DNA of 64,000 nucleotides from Wolbachia endosymbiont of Aedes albopictus (GTDB lineage Bacteria; Pseudomonadota; Alphaproteobacteria; Rickettsiales; Anaplasmataceae): NCBI RefSeq assembly GCF_024804185.1, contig NZ_CP101657.1, positions 992,001 to 1,056,000 of the forward strand, read 5' to 3'. Shown piece by piece: positions 44,703 to 53,240 of this stretch (position 1 is its first letter; each line of letters starts with the position of its first letter). The notes under the pieces were generated by a model. It saw only the letters and a program-made list of their open reading frames with translations, ran no database searches and was not told where the DNA came from. The position numbers and the translations under genes were made by a program.

Positions 44703-45914
44703 ATGCAGCAAATAACAAAAGTAATATTTTCAAGTTTGATTTGTAACACTTTATTGTGGTATGACCACATGCTTTTCAGTCACCTAATAAGCATAATCGG
44801 AGATGTGTTTTTTCCATCAGATGATAAATTAGTCAGCATACTTAAGGCTTTTGGAGTTTTTGCAGTAGGTTTCTTGATAAGACCAATAGGTGCTGCTATA
44901 TTTGGTTACATCGGTGATAAATATGGCAGAAAAATTGCCCTATTTCTTTCTATTATATTGATGACTCTGTCAACCGTATTAATTGCTTTTGTTCCAGGTT
45001 ATCAAAGCATTGGAATACTAGCGTCAATGCTGGTAGTTTGTTTAAGGTTATTGCAGGGTATATCTCTTGGAGGAGAAGCAGGAAATGCACCATTTTTAAT
45101 AGAACACGCTCCTAAAAACAAAAAAGGATTTTTTGGCAGCATTGAGGTATTAAGTGCAATTCTTGGTTCAATATTAAGCCTGATAGCGGTACTCATATGC
45201 AAGAAAGTATCTGATTTTGAATCTTGGGGGTGGAGATTACCTTTCATTTTTAGTTTAGCAATGGGATTAATCAGCATATATATGAGATATATACTTGATG
45301 AAAGCCCAGAGTATAAAAGACAAGAAAAACGATCTGAATTGCCGTTAAAAGAACTATTAAATGGCTATAGAAAACCTTTTCTGATATCAGTAGGAGTCGA
45401 TATAGTTGAAAATTCATCTCTTTATATATATCTAGTGTTTTTCAATGTGCTTACATCAACAATAAACACTCAATTTAATCACACAGTGGAAATATTGAAT
45501 CAGGTCGCACTTGGAGGGTTAACAATACTGTTTGCAATGCTTTCTGATAAAATAGGAAGAGCAAAAGTCATGAAATTTGCATTTGTGACTTTTATAGTAG
45601 TAAGTTATCCAGTTTTTTCAATGATACTAAGTGGTGATAATTTGCTCACCATAATGGCGCACGTTCTTTTTATAATCCCAATAGCTGCATCGCTTGGGCC
45701 TGTTAGTGCATTTATGTGTGAATTATTCCCAACAAGGGTACGATACAGTGGATTTGGTTTATCAAGAAATATAGCTTCGGGATTTTTTGGTGGCCTTGCA
45801 CCATTTATATGCACAACAATTATCAAGGTTACAGGACAGGAAACTTCAGCTAGTTTTTACATGATTTTCTGTGCATTAATTGGACTAGTTGCTATATCGC
45901 AAATTAAGGATTAG
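44703..45914 (+). CDS. MFS transporter, metabolite:H+ symporter (ProP-like) family
   Basis: 403 aa with 12 predicted membrane helices. The loop motif GYIGDKYGRKIALF (GDxxGRK) and RLLQGISLGGEAGNAPFLIEH match the proline/betaine (ProP, MHS) branch of MFS. The likely role is H+-coupled uptake of an osmolyte, amino acid or organic acid from the host cytosol; the substrate is not readable. It is monocistronic. Confidence 0.85.
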   Translation: MQQITKVIFSSLICNTLLWYDHMLFSHLISIIGDVFFPSDDKLVSILKAFGVFAVGFLIRPIGAAIFGYIGDKYGRKIALFLSIILMTLSTVLIAFVPGYQSIGILASMLVVCLRLLQGISLGGEAGNAPFLIEHAPKNKKGFFGSIEVLSAILGSILSLIAVLICKKVSDFESWGWRLPFIFSLAMGLISIYMRYILDESPEYKRQEKRSELPLKELLNGYRKPFLISVGVDIVENSSLYIYLVFFNVLTSTINTQFNHTVEILNQVALGGLTILFAMLSDKIGRAKVMKFAFVTFIVVSYPVFSMILSGDNLLTIMAHVLFIIPIAASLGPVSAFMCELFPTRVRYSGFGLSRNIASGFFGGLAPFICTTIIKVTGQETSASFYMIFCALIGLVAISQIKD

Positions 45915-45964
45915 CTTTCTTCAAGATCCAAGTATAGTTGCAGTATAGCAGAGTTTAAAAAAAT

Positions 45965-46756
45965 CTAATTATATGGTGGGAAGTGCCAATTTTTAGGTGA
46001 TAATGTGAATATTTCAGCACCATCTTTAGTTACTCCGAGCGTATGTTCAAATTGAGCAGAAAGTGAAAGATCGCGTGTTGTCACTGTCCAGTCATCGAGT
46101 TTACTGAGCAGAGTCTCATGTTTTCCAGCATTAATCATTGGCTCTATTGTAAAAAACATACCTTCCTTCAAGATGAGATTTTCATCTTGATCATAGAAAT
46201 GCACTACATTTGGCGGAGCATGAAAGACTTTTCCTATACCGTGTCCGCAGTAGCTACGTACGATAGAATATCCAAAATCTCTAATATATTTCTCTATAGC
46301 AAGCCCTATTTCATTTAACTTATTGCCGGGTTTAACTTGTTTAATTGCTTCCATCAATGCATGATAAGTAGCGTCACACAAACGTTTTGCTTTTATTGAT
46401 GGTTTGCCAACCCAAAACATGCGACTTGTATCACCATGCCAGCCATTTAAAATCACCGTAACGTCAATATTCAAAATATCTCCATCTTTAAGCAGTTTAT
46501 CATCGGGAACACCATGGCACACAACTGCATTTTTTGAAGTGCAAATTGATTTTGGATACCCCCTATAATTTAGTGGTGCTGGAATTGCACCTGCATTAAT
46601 TATAAAATCATGACATAGATCATTTAACTCATTAGTTGTTACCCCTATCTTTACGTACGGTGCAATGAAATCAAGAGTTTCAGCAGCAAGCCTGCCAGCC
46701 TTGCGCATAAATTCAAAATCTTCTTGTGAGTGTATAGTTATGTTCATATTTTCCAT
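45965..46756 (-). CDS. map: Methionine aminopeptidase, type I
   Basis: Removes the initiator Met after deformylation. The metal-ligand segments DVTVILNGWHGDTSRMF, GHGIGKVFHAPP, FTIEPMI and FEHT are all present. Length is 263 aa. An in-frame ATG 9 nt downstream is an alternative start. Def is encoded nearby (48584) but in a separate unit. Confidence 0.96.
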   Translation of the reverse strand: MENMNITIHSQEDFEFMRKAGRLAAETLDFIAPYVKIGVTTNELNDLCHDFIINAGAIPAPLNYRGYPKSICTSKNAVVCHGVPDDKLLKDGDILNIDVTVILNGWHGDTSRMFWVGKPSIKAKRLCDATYHALMEAIKQVKPGNKLNEIGLAIEKYIRDFGYSIVRSYCGHGIGKVFHAPPNVVHFYDQDENLILKEGMFFTIEPMINAGKHETLLSKLDDWTVTTRDLSLSAQFEHTLGVTKDGAEIFTLSPKNWHFPPYN

Positions 46757-46896
46757 GTCTTATCATAATTGGTACGCTTACTTGCAGTACATAAATGTAA
46801 TAACTTTGCGTATTATGAAAATAAGCCCTATGGATCCTAGCGTCAAGTCATTTGTATGAAAGGTGGTCAAGCAAGAAGTCTATTTAATAATCTGAA

Positions 46897-47154
46897 CTAT
46901 ACAACTATTATCTCAGGATAATCTGAAGGTTTTTTGTGATAGTAATCGATGCTCTTAGAATTCACCTCAATGTAAATATTGTAGATACGATTCTCAAAAC
47001 CACCTCTCTCTTGTTTTTTAGAGATACGCTTTTCTTCAATTTGTTCATCTTTTTCCATCACCCTCTCATAAACAATAATTCCATGGGAACGTATAATTTC
47101 AGTTGTATGATCACAAACAAGTTTATTAATTTTGAAACAATGTTTTTTATTCAT
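46897..47154 (-). CDS. DUF2671 protein (Rickettsiales-specific)
   Basis: 85 aa from the ATG at 47154, which has AAGGAAAC at proper spacing; the longer frame to 47193 lacks a ribosome site. Small soluble basic protein with an N-terminal cysteine region (NKKHCFKINKLVCDHTTE) and conserved NRIYNIYIEVNSKSIDYYH. I recognise it as the DUF2671 family known from Rickettsiales; function unknown. It lies 41 nt downstream of ftsA and could share its transcript. Confidence 0.7.
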   Translation of the reverse strand: MNKKHCFKINKLVCDHTTEIIRSHGIIVYERVMEKDEQIEEKRISKKQERGGFENRIYNIYIEVNSKSIDYYHKKPSDYPEIIVV

Positions 47155-47195
47155 AATGTTTCCTTTGAAAGATATAAGAATTTCATTCAGCAAAA

Positions 47196-48434
47196 TTAAA
47201 CTGTAACTTTTGATTTAACCCAATGGTACAACTTACTTATTTTACCATCTTGACCGAGCATTCCAGAGTTATTTTTATAGAAAGTGTCAACTATTAGCTT
47301 TATAGAACCTATAGCAGCAGAAAATACAGGATTTTTATCATATTCGCCATCAAGACCGCTACAAGACTCAGGGCACCCAATTCGAACTTGCTTATTGAAT
47401 ATATAGCCTGCAATTTCCTTCATGCTTGTGAGTTGACTAGTTCCACCTGTGATCACTACTTTATTAATTGGATCTTTCTGCTCTTGAAATTGCTCTCTTA
47501 CCATTTCAAGTATTTCTTCAACTCTTGGTCTTATGATGTTAATAAGCTCAGATTTGAATACTTGAGTAGGTTCATCATTTTCACTATTTTGGACTGTAAT
47601 ATATTCGTTCTCATCTATTGAAGTTATGATAGTGCTACCATACAGTATTTTTATATACTCTGCACGTTCTATGCTTGTGCATAGCCCGTAAGCAATATCT
47701 CGAGTGATATGAACGCCACCAATTGGAACGCTGCTTGCATACACAAGTTTCCCTCTTTTGAAAATTCCAATTGCAGTGCACCCACCGCCTATATCAACAA
47801 TAGCAGTCCCGAGCTCTTTTTCATCTTCACTGAGACACGCAAGACCTGCAGAATATGCAGAAGCAATACAACCTGCCATATTTAATCCACCATTATTGGT
47901 AATACAGTTTTCAATATTGGTAAGCGCTGGACGCGAAGCAGTGACAACATTAACATCAGCAGATAGTCTTTTTCCGTACAATCCACCAACTTCTTTTATG
48001 TCAGTCATGTCATCTAAGTGATATTTCAGTGGTGTATTGTGAATGATAACATTTTCTTCAATATATTTCTCAAACGTCTGAAAAACTACACGTTTTATAT
48101 CCCGGTCAGAAATTTCATGATTAGCTGCAATAATTTCATTATGTACATTAAAAGATGAGATGCCACATCCAGCAATGCTCACATATATTTGGTCTATAGT
48201 TTCCTCTGACACTTGCTCAGCTAAACCTATAGTTGATGAGATGGAGTAATTTGCGTGTTTTACATTAGTTATCGACCCACCGTTTACACCTTCTGCAATC
48301 TTATAGCCCGTTCCTGTTACTTTATAGCTGAAGTTGTCATTTATTTTAACGATTAGACAAATAATCTTTGTTGTACCTATGTCTAGAACAGCAAAAACGT
48401 TTCTCTTTGGTTTTGCTATTACTGCAGAGTACAT
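47196..48434 (-). CDS. ftsA: Cell division protein FtsA
   Basis: Actin-like membrane tether of FtsZ. AVLDIGTTKIICLIVK is the phosphate-1 motif, AIVDIGGGCTAIGIFKRG the phosphate-2 motif, and VVITGGTSQLTSMKEIA the adenosine motif. The C-terminus KLYHWVKSKVTV is an amphipathic membrane-targeting helix. Length is 412 aa. Confidence 0.95.
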   Translation of the reverse strand: MYSAVIAKPKRNVFAVLDIGTTKIICLIVKINDNFSYKVTGTGYKIAEGVNGGSITNVKHANYSISSTIGLAEQVSEETIDQIYVSIAGCGISSFNVHNEIIAANHEISDRDIKRVVFQTFEKYIEENVIIHNTPLKYHLDDMTDIKEVGGLYGKRLSADVNVVTASRPALTNIENCITNNGGLNMAGCIASAYSAGLACLSEDEKELGTAIVDIGGGCTAIGIFKRGKLVYASSVPIGGVHITRDIAYGLCTSIERAEYIKILYGSTIITSIDENEYITVQNSENDEPTQVFKSELINIIRPRVEEILEMVREQFQEQKDPINKVVITGGTSQLTSMKEIAGYIFNKQVRIGCPESCSGLDGEYDKNPVFSAAIGSIKLIVDTFYKNNSGMLGQDGKISKLYHWVKSKVTV

Positions 48435-48583
48435 TAGTTAACCTTATTACGCAATTTCATTTAAATTGTAGCTTTCTTTAATAATTTATATTTCTATTAT
48501 AGATATAGCAACATTTTAATATACACTAAATTCTGGACAAAAAGAAAAGCAAAACATAGAATTACAATTTTTATGTCCATTTT

Positions 48584-49123
48584 ATGTCCATATTACCAAT
48601 TGTAATTGCCCCTGATGAAAGGCTAATCACACGTGCCAGTGAAGTAACAGATATAAACGATAAAATTAAAGAATTAGTAAACGACATGTTCGAAACTGTG
48701 TACGATGCAGAAGGTCTTGGCCTTGCTGCAGTGCAAGTTGGGGTGCTGAGGAGAGTTTTTGTTATGGACATTCAGCTCTCTCGAGCTGAAGACGAGCCAG
48801 TAGGGTATGAATCGACTGGCAAGTTTTACATGATTAACCCTGAAATTACGGAATTATCCGATGAACAAGTAATTCTCAAAGAAGGGTGCCTTTCAATTCC
48901 AGAGCAAAGCTATGAAATTAAGCGTCCAAAATATTTGACTGTGAAATATAAGGATTTAGATAATGAGGAACAGACGCTAAAAGCTTGCGGCTGGCTCGCA
49001 AGGTGTATTCAGCATGAGCTAGATCACTTAAATGGCATATTATATATTAGACATTTATCTAAATTAAAGTATGATATAGCCATGAAAAAAGCACAAAAGG
49101 TTAAAAAGCATTATGAACAATGA
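48584..49123 (+). CDS. def: Peptide deformylase
   Basis: Metal enzyme removing N-formyl groups from nascent proteins. The three motifs are GLGLAAVQVG (44-53), EGCLS (100-104) and HELDH (144-148); Cys102, His144 and His148 bind the metal. Length is 179 aa. It overlaps udg by 11 nt. Confidence 0.96.
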   Translation: MSILPIVIAPDERLITRASEVTDINDKIKELVNDMFETVYDAEGLGLAAVQVGVLRRVFVMDIQLSRAEDEPVGYESTGKFYMINPEITELSDEQVILKEGCLSIPEQSYEIKRPKYLTVKYKDLDNEEQTLKACGWLARCIQHELDHLNGILYIRHLSKLKYDIAMKKAQKVKKHYEQ

Positions 49124-49934
49124 AGACCTAGAATTATTAAAATTTTACCATGAAGTGGGCGTTGATTGCACACTAACAGAGGGTGAAGAGGAAAAAAAGT
49201 TGGAGAGCAAAGAGGGTGTGCAACCCTATGTTATCCAAACTGGTACCCAGAAGAAAGATGCAGATATGCGCTGGGGTGACACTAAAGATGGAAAAGACAT
49301 GTTTCCAAGTGATTGGATAATTGAAGCAAGGAAACTTGCAAGTAAATGTAGTAGTGTGGATGAACTAAGAAGTGCAGTTGAATCATTTGAAGGTTGTGAG
49401 ATAAAAAAAACTGCAACTAATACTGTCTTTTCTGATGGTAATCCAAATGCAAAAGTTATGCTTGTTGGTGAAGCTCCAGGAGCAAATGAAGACCTTCAAG
49501 GCATACCATTTTGTGGTGCAAGTGGAATGTTGCTCGATAAAATGTTAAATGCAATCAATCTTGATCGCACTAAGGTATACATAAGCAATACTGTATTTTG
49601 GCGCCCACCTGGCAATAGAAAGCCAACCGACCTAGAGCTTGATATGTGCAGACCATTTGTTGAGAAGCATGTTGCACTGGTTTCACCGCAAATTCTAATT
49701 TTGGTCGGGGGAATTGCGTGTTATAGCCTTCTTGACAGCACAAAAACTATATCGAATTTGCGTGGTAGATTTCATACGTACACTAACCAATATTTATCTC
49801 ACTCAATCACTATAGCTGCTATATTTCACCCAGCTTACCTACTGCGTCAGCCAATGCAAAAACGTTTAGCTTGGGAGGATTTGAAGAAGATTAAGGAGTA
49901 TCTTAATAATACCAATAACTGTACGAACACTTAA
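49113..49934 (+). CDS. Family 4-type uracil-DNA glycosylase
   Basis: Removes uracil from DNA. GEAPGANEDLQGIPFCGASG is motif I, and IFHPAYLLRQP is the C-terminal motif with the catalytic-region His. Only some of the four Fe-S cysteines are present: the CxxC site reads CEIK and the CRPP site reads WRPP, so the cluster is probably absent or altered, as I recall for other alphaproteobacterial members. The last six residues (NNCTNT) are encoded by a MITE-type terminus (49917-49930), so the native C-terminus was probably altered. It is translationally coupled to def. Confidence 0.88.
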   Translation: MNNEDLELLKFYHEVGVDCTLTEGEEEKKLESKEGVQPYVIQTGTQKKDADMRWGDTKDGKDMFPSDWIIEARKLASKCSSVDELRSAVESFEGCEIKKTATNTVFSDGNPNAKVMLVGEAPGANEDLQGIPFCGASGMLLDKMLNAINLDRTKVYISNTVFWRPPGNRKPTDLELDMCRPFVEKHVALVSPQILILVGGIACYSLLDSTKTISNLRGRFHTYTNQYLSHSITIAAIFHPAYLLRQPMQKRLAWEDLKKIKEYLNNTNNCTNT

Positions 49935-49979
49935 CACCACTGGTGTCGAGAAGTAGCCCGCAGAAACGAAAAAACTTAC

Positions 49980-50008
49980 TTGACAAACTCCGCCAGCCCC
50001 CTTATTAT
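49980..50008 (+). promoter_or_regulatory. Sigma-70-like promoter in repeat copy C
   Basis: TTGACA, a 17-bp spacer, then TATTAT (5 of 6 to consensus). The same boxes and spacing are kept in copies B and D; copy A has TATTGT. It points toward the micro-ORF. Confidence 0.6.
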
Positions 50009-50058
50009 AATAATAAGGGTATTTATGACTCAAAACTTGTTTTTGACCTGCAGGCTCA

Positions 50059-50178
50059 ATGACAAAATTTAGTAAAAAACTCAGAGTATTTATTGGCGGA
50101 TTACATAAAATTATAGCGGCTGCATGTCTTTTTTATTTTTTCTACATTCAGCCAAATCGCGCTTATTTTAAGCGTTAG
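50059..50178 (+). CDS. 39-aa conserved micro-ORF of the dispersed element (copy C)
   Basis: Encodes MTKFSKKLRVFIGGLHKIIA followed by a hydrophobic aromatic stretch and QPNRAYFKR. It differs from copy A by a few residues. Translation is not proven. Confidence 0.4.
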   Translation: MTKFSKKLRVFIGGLHKIIAAACLFYFFYIQPNRAYFKR

Positions 50179-50303
50179 CACATTATTACAGCGCCACTTA
50201 CAGTAATATAGAGTCAAAACTCGCACCACGGGGCTTCTTTTGCCTTTTTTTCCGTTTGGTAAATTTCTTAATATTTGTAGCAACATGAACTGGGCAGGAA
50301 GGT

Positions 50304-50480
50304 GTCATTCCAGTGCTCCTTTTTTTGTCATCCCAGTGCCCAGACACTGGGATCTAGCCTTTATTATTTGGTTGAAATTAAGTCTTCTGGATCCCAGTGT
50401 CAGTTACTTTCAGACATCATCATAAAATAAAATGAGATCCCAGTGTCACGCACTGGGATGACAAAGAAATAGGCACTGGG
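50304..50480. repeat. Cluster of type-2 palindromes
   Basis: Repeated GTCATCCCAGTGCC..GACACTGGGATC units and their complements (TCACGCACTGGGATGAC). It is mosaic, with fragments matching 56157-56395 in inverse order. Non-coding. Confidence 0.8.
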
Positions 50481-50689
50481 ATGACAAGAAGAGGGTACTT
50501 GGATAAGAGGCATTGCCCTTCTGGTAGCACAATGTTCGTACAGTTGTGCAACAAATGGTGTCATTCCAGTCTGGAATCCAGGAGTATAAAGATGACGAAT
50601 AAAATTTATACTAAAAAATATAAAAAAGTGCTTGCACTTAATTTTATTTTTAGTATATTAATTATACAATATTTTTATTGGAGGTTAAT

Positions 50690-50893
50690 ATGCATAGTAG
50701 TAATGACAATGGTGGTGGTAATAAGCGAACTTCACCAAGCTCAATTATTGAGCAGATTGGTTCTGATAAGTATAAACCCCTCAAGCTGTCACGTGAACGC
50801 AGTAGGTCTAACACACAACTGGATAGTAGTAGTGCTATTAGTGCCGGTAATAGTGAAGATAAAGGAAAAAGCAAGTGGTGTTGTTGTTGCTGA
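50690..50893 (+). CDS. 67-aa micro-protein ending in four cysteines
   Basis: GGAGG lies 7 nt before the ATG, a strong ribosome site. The product is Ser/Asn/Gly-rich at the start (MHSSNDNGGGNKRTSPSS), then SIIEQIGSDKYKPLKLSRER, a Ser-rich middle, and the end GKSKWCCCC. No signal peptide or membrane helix. A C-terminal cysteine cluster after a basic stretch resembles lipid-modified tails of eukaryotic small proteins; S-acylation or prenylation in the host would be needed and is inference. It pairs with a second small gene 22 nt downstream. No family is recognised. Confidence 0.65.
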   Translation: MHSSNDNGGGNKRTSPSSIIEQIGSDKYKPLKLSRERSRSNTQLDSSSAISAGNSEDKGKSKWCCCC

Positions 50894-50915
50894 ACAATTT
50901 TTAATAGAGGTAGTT

Positions 50916-51104
50916 ATGGATATAAAAGAGCTGGTTAAAGTGTTTAATTTAAATAATTATGCTTGTAATACTAATTTTACTGTAGAAGGTAAAAAGATTG
51001 TTGGTTTATTTGCTAGTGGTACTGATACAAAAGAATATCTGCGAAGAATGGAAAAGGGGATAATAGAGCGGCAATATCTTGGCGGAAGTGAAGGTAGCAC
51101 GTAA
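50916..51104 (+). CDS. 62-aa hypothetical micro-protein
   Basis: The ATG at 50916 has AGAGG upstream (TAGAGGTAGTTATG). Encodes MDIKELVKVFNLNNYACNTN, then FTVEGKKIVGLFASGTDTKE and a basic helix YLRRMEKGIIERQYLGG. Soluble, no signal. It lies 22 nt after the tetra-cysteine gene and is probably in the same transcript. No family is recognised. Confidence 0.55.
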   Translation: MDIKELVKVFNLNNYACNTNFTVEGKKIVGLFASGTDTKEYLRRMEKGIIERQYLGGSEGST

Positions 51105-51173
51105 ATATTATAACTATACCCTAATTATGAATTAACAGACAGTAGAATCGAAAGATTATTACAAGGGGAAATC

Positions 51174-51989
51174 TTACACAGATCGACCCTTTTGTGAATC
51201 TGCGTTTCTGCTTTCTTCAACTTGTTTTGCAAAAGATGTTTCCTGTTTGCTGATATGCTGAAGTGGCTTAGCAATTTCGCGCACAACGGCAGTAACTGCT
51301 GTTAAAAATGTTTTTAATAATGCACCTAAAGCTCCACCAACTGCTTCCCTGCCATATATATGAGCTTGCTTTTCGTTATCGTCAGCAGTTTCCCCTGCTC
51401 TCCTTCTTGGATCCATCCTATGAGCAATCACCGAAAACAACACTCCCCTGATTGAAGACTTCACTCGTTTTTTTGCTTCATCGTCATGTGCTGTTTCATC
51501 TCCATGACTTAAGTGTTTAGCGTTCATTAGCTCCTTTTGTTGCTGGGCAAACATGCTGCTTAATACTTCTTCTATTGCTTGCTTCCTTCTTTTCTCCCTA
51601 ACTCTTTTCATAGATTCTGATTTATCGCGAGTATGCTTTGTGGTTTCAAATTCTGCATCAATATCTTCAGATGCAGCCTGACTATATAAAGTCTCTATGA
51701 GCCTGTCTATGCTTCGCTTTATTTGCATAGTCCTTTCGTAACTATCCGAATTATCAATTCCTTCGTCGATCTGATTTAGAATATCCTCAAAAACTTTTAA
51801 ATAGTCTTGAATATACTGTATTATGTATTGCTTATCTTCCTCTTTGTATTGTTCTTCTTGATTTTGCTGATTTTCATTTTCTAAACTTCTCTCTCTTTTA
51901 TCATCGTTATTTTCTTCAATATTATTACCGTCTTCCTCGAAAAGGTCTTCGTCGTTCATGATTTTTTTTAATTTAGTTAAAATTCTCAC
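51174..51989 (-). CDS. Hypothetical acidic/helical protein downstream of GTA-like tail gene
   Basis: 271 aa if it starts at the GTG at 51989; an ATG at 51959 (MNDEDLFEEDG) is equally possible, and neither has a good ribosome site. The N-terminal 60 residues are very acidic (Glu/Asn/Asp-rich). Helical basic regions follow (MKRVREKRRKQAIEEVLSSM), and one alanine-rich hydrophobic segment (GGALGALLKTFLTAVTAVV) lies near 220-240. Position after the g9-like gene suggests a phage- or GTA-derived locus, but the sequence does not match RcGTA g10. Function unknown. Confidence 0.5.
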   Translation of the reverse strand: MRILTKLKKIMNDEDLFEEDGNNIEENNDDKRERSLENENQQNQEEQYKEEDKQYIIQYIQDYLKVFEDILNQIDEGIDNSDSYERTMQIKRSIDRLIETLYSQAASEDIDAEFETTKHTRDKSESMKRVREKRRKQAIEEVLSSMFAQQQKELMNAKHLSHGDETAHDDEAKKRVKSSIRGVLFSVIAHRMDPRRRAGETADDNEKQAHIYGREAVGGALGALLKTFLTAVTAVVREIAKPLQHISKQETSFAKQVEESRNADSQKGRSV

Positions 51990-52024
51990 CAGTTCATATT
52001 ATATATGAAAAAATTAAATTAACA

Positions 52025-52414
52025 TTAATGAAAAGCGTTTACAACTTCAGCACTCGCTAAAATTACAGTAAAACTGTCAAAAGCAGCGGGGTCATAATAC
52101 CTCTCATACAGTTCAACTGAACACCGTAATCTGATCTTTTCCTTAGTGTTAAAATTAATTTCATAATCATGATTAGAGTTTGATATAGCAGAATTACGTA
52201 ATAATTCATCAGCTAATACCGAGTCTAAAATTCCATTAATTTTTATTGTAATGTGTCTGCTTCCAGCACAATCGAGCACTTTTCTCCAGCCAAAAGAAGA
52301 AATATCTTTCATCTCTTCTCTGTTATTACGCAAAGTAAACCTTAGGTTTCGTATATTATTTAACACAATAAAATTATTGTCATGATCTTTAATTTTTAGC
52401 TGTAATTTGCTCAT
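52025..52414 (-). CDS. TP901-1-type major tail protein (GTA g9-like)
   Basis: 129 aa. The central block ISSFGWRKVLDCAGSRHITI, KINGILDSVLADELLR and a late VTVILASAEV-like ending match the phage major tail (TP901-1) family. That family includes RcGTA gene 9 and forms the tail tube. It overlaps the upstream DUF3168-like gene by 26 nt, as tail genes often do. The frame is intact. It is probably a retained GTA gene; no complete particle cluster is present. Confidence 0.75.
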   Translation of the reverse strand: MSKLQLKIKDHDNNFIVLNNIRNLRFTLRNNREEMKDISSFGWRKVLDCAGSRHITIKINGILDSVLADELLRNSAISNSNHDYEINFNTKEKIRLRCSVELYERYYDPAAFDSFTVILASAEVVNAFH

Positions 52415-52799
52415 TATCGCCTCCTTTCATTAAAATATCAAAATTAATTGTTGAATGTAAAATTTCATCATGCTGACTCATAGTACAATTACTTTCCAAA
52501 ATAGTTTCATTATCAGAATATTTAATACTCTTAAGTATCAAGTTAATATGCCTTATAATGGCAAACATACTGCCTATATGATGGGTATATATGTCGCATG
52601 AAAATCTTGCCTTTGTAGCAAAATTTGACAGCATATGCAGGTTATTATAATTCACTACGCGCAATCTCAGGTAAGGAATGGTGACCTGTTTAGGTAAGTA
52701 GTCATAAATGTTAGTAACATATTTCCTTAAATCAGAGTTTGCTTTTAGTGCTGCATAAATACTATTGTACAACTCGTTTATAGCTTGAATTTTTTTCAT
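52389..52799 (-). CDS. DUF3168-like tail terminator (GTA g8-like)
   Basis: 136 aa from the ATG at 52799, which has CGAGGATTAATC upstream; the longer frame to 52856 begins in a repeat. INELYNSIYAALKANSDLRK, then VTNIYDYLPKQVTIPYLRL and FSCDIYTHHIGSMFAIIRHI fit DUF3168, the tail-completion family of RcGTA gene 8. It directly precedes the major tail gene. Confidence 0.72.
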   Translation of the reverse strand: MKKIQAINELYNSIYAALKANSDLRKYVTNIYDYLPKQVTIPYLRLRVVNYNNLHMLSNFATKARFSCDIYTHHIGSMFAIIRHINLILKSIKYSDNETILESNCTMSQHDEILHSTINFDILMKGGDNEQITAKN

Positions 52800-52850
52800 G
52801 ATTAATCCTCGTAAAGATATATAGCTAAAACATAAGCAGTGATACAAACT

Positions 52851-52904
52851 CGTCATCCCGCTACTTGTTAGCGGGATCTATGCTAAGAGATACCGCGAAT
52901 GAAT
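52851..52904. repeat. Truncated type-1 palindrome
   Basis: CGTCATCCCGCTACTTGTTA through ACCGCGAATGAAT, where the element normally continues CGCGGTATGACG. It is cut off 4 nt before the MITE-like terminus at 52909, suggesting the latter inserted into it. Confidence 0.7.
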
Positions 52905-52908
52905 CCAT

Positions 52909-53213
52909 AACTGTACGAACATTATGATTTGAGAGCAATTTCCACTAGGAAGGTGTCATTCCAGTGCCTCTATGATGTCATCCCAGTGCTTGACACTGGG
53001 ATCCAGCCTTTTCATCCAAGACGGCAGTGCCCAGACACTGGAATCCAGCCTTCCCGCAATCTCACCAAAGACATTTATTTTAGCATAAGACAGCTACTTT
53101 TATGCTCACCCAGCTCAGTGTGCTTACTTACAAATCGAAATTTCTGGATTCCAGTGTCACGCACTGGAATGACACCCTCCTTGGTGGACTCAAATCAAAA
53201 TGTTGGTACAGTT
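52909..53213. mobile_element. MITE-like unit 2
   Basis: 305 bp. Left end AACTGTACGAACATTATGAT and right end complement AACTGTACCAACATTTTGAT, imperfect inverted repeats. Four type-2 palindrome arms are inside. No transposase; an open frame crossing it is only repeat translation. Confidence 0.7.
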
Positions 53214-53240
53214 GTGGCCAGCAATTACTGTAATACCTAC

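Larger units (their letters stand above)
49953..50332 (+). repeat. About 380-bp dispersed element, copy C (inverted partner of copy D)
   Basis: Carries TTGACA (49980-49985), 17 bp, TATTAT (50003-50008), then the micro-ORF and the T-rich end. It shares with copy D extra flanks on both sides, from GTAGCCCGCAGAAACG to CAACATGAACTGGGCAGGAA and the palindrome start. C and D thus form a long inverted repeat around 50.3-56.4 kb. Confidence 0.85.
49917..50545. mobile_element. MITE-like unit 1, interrupted by repeat copy C
   Basis: Left terminus AACTGTACGAACAC (49917-49930) and right terminus AATGTTCGTACAGTT (50531-50545) are near-perfect inverted repeats. Inside the right end, the complement reads CTACCAGAAGGGCAATG, as in the left end of unit 3 (54328). 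Repeat copy C (49953-50332) sits inside, consistent with nested insertion. No transposase is encoded. Confidence 0.6.
52800..53240. other. Repeat-filled gap between g8-like and g6-like genes
   Basis: Holds a truncated type-1 palindrome (52851-52904) and MITE-like unit 2 (52909-53213). In RcGTA the g7 head-closure gene lies between g6 and g8; no such gene is visible here. Confidence 0.6.

Noticed and set aside
50481-50915. N-terminal extension of the 62-aa micro-protein
   Set aside because: It covers a MITE end and the tetra-cysteine gene in another frame; the ATG at 50916 has its own ribosome site.
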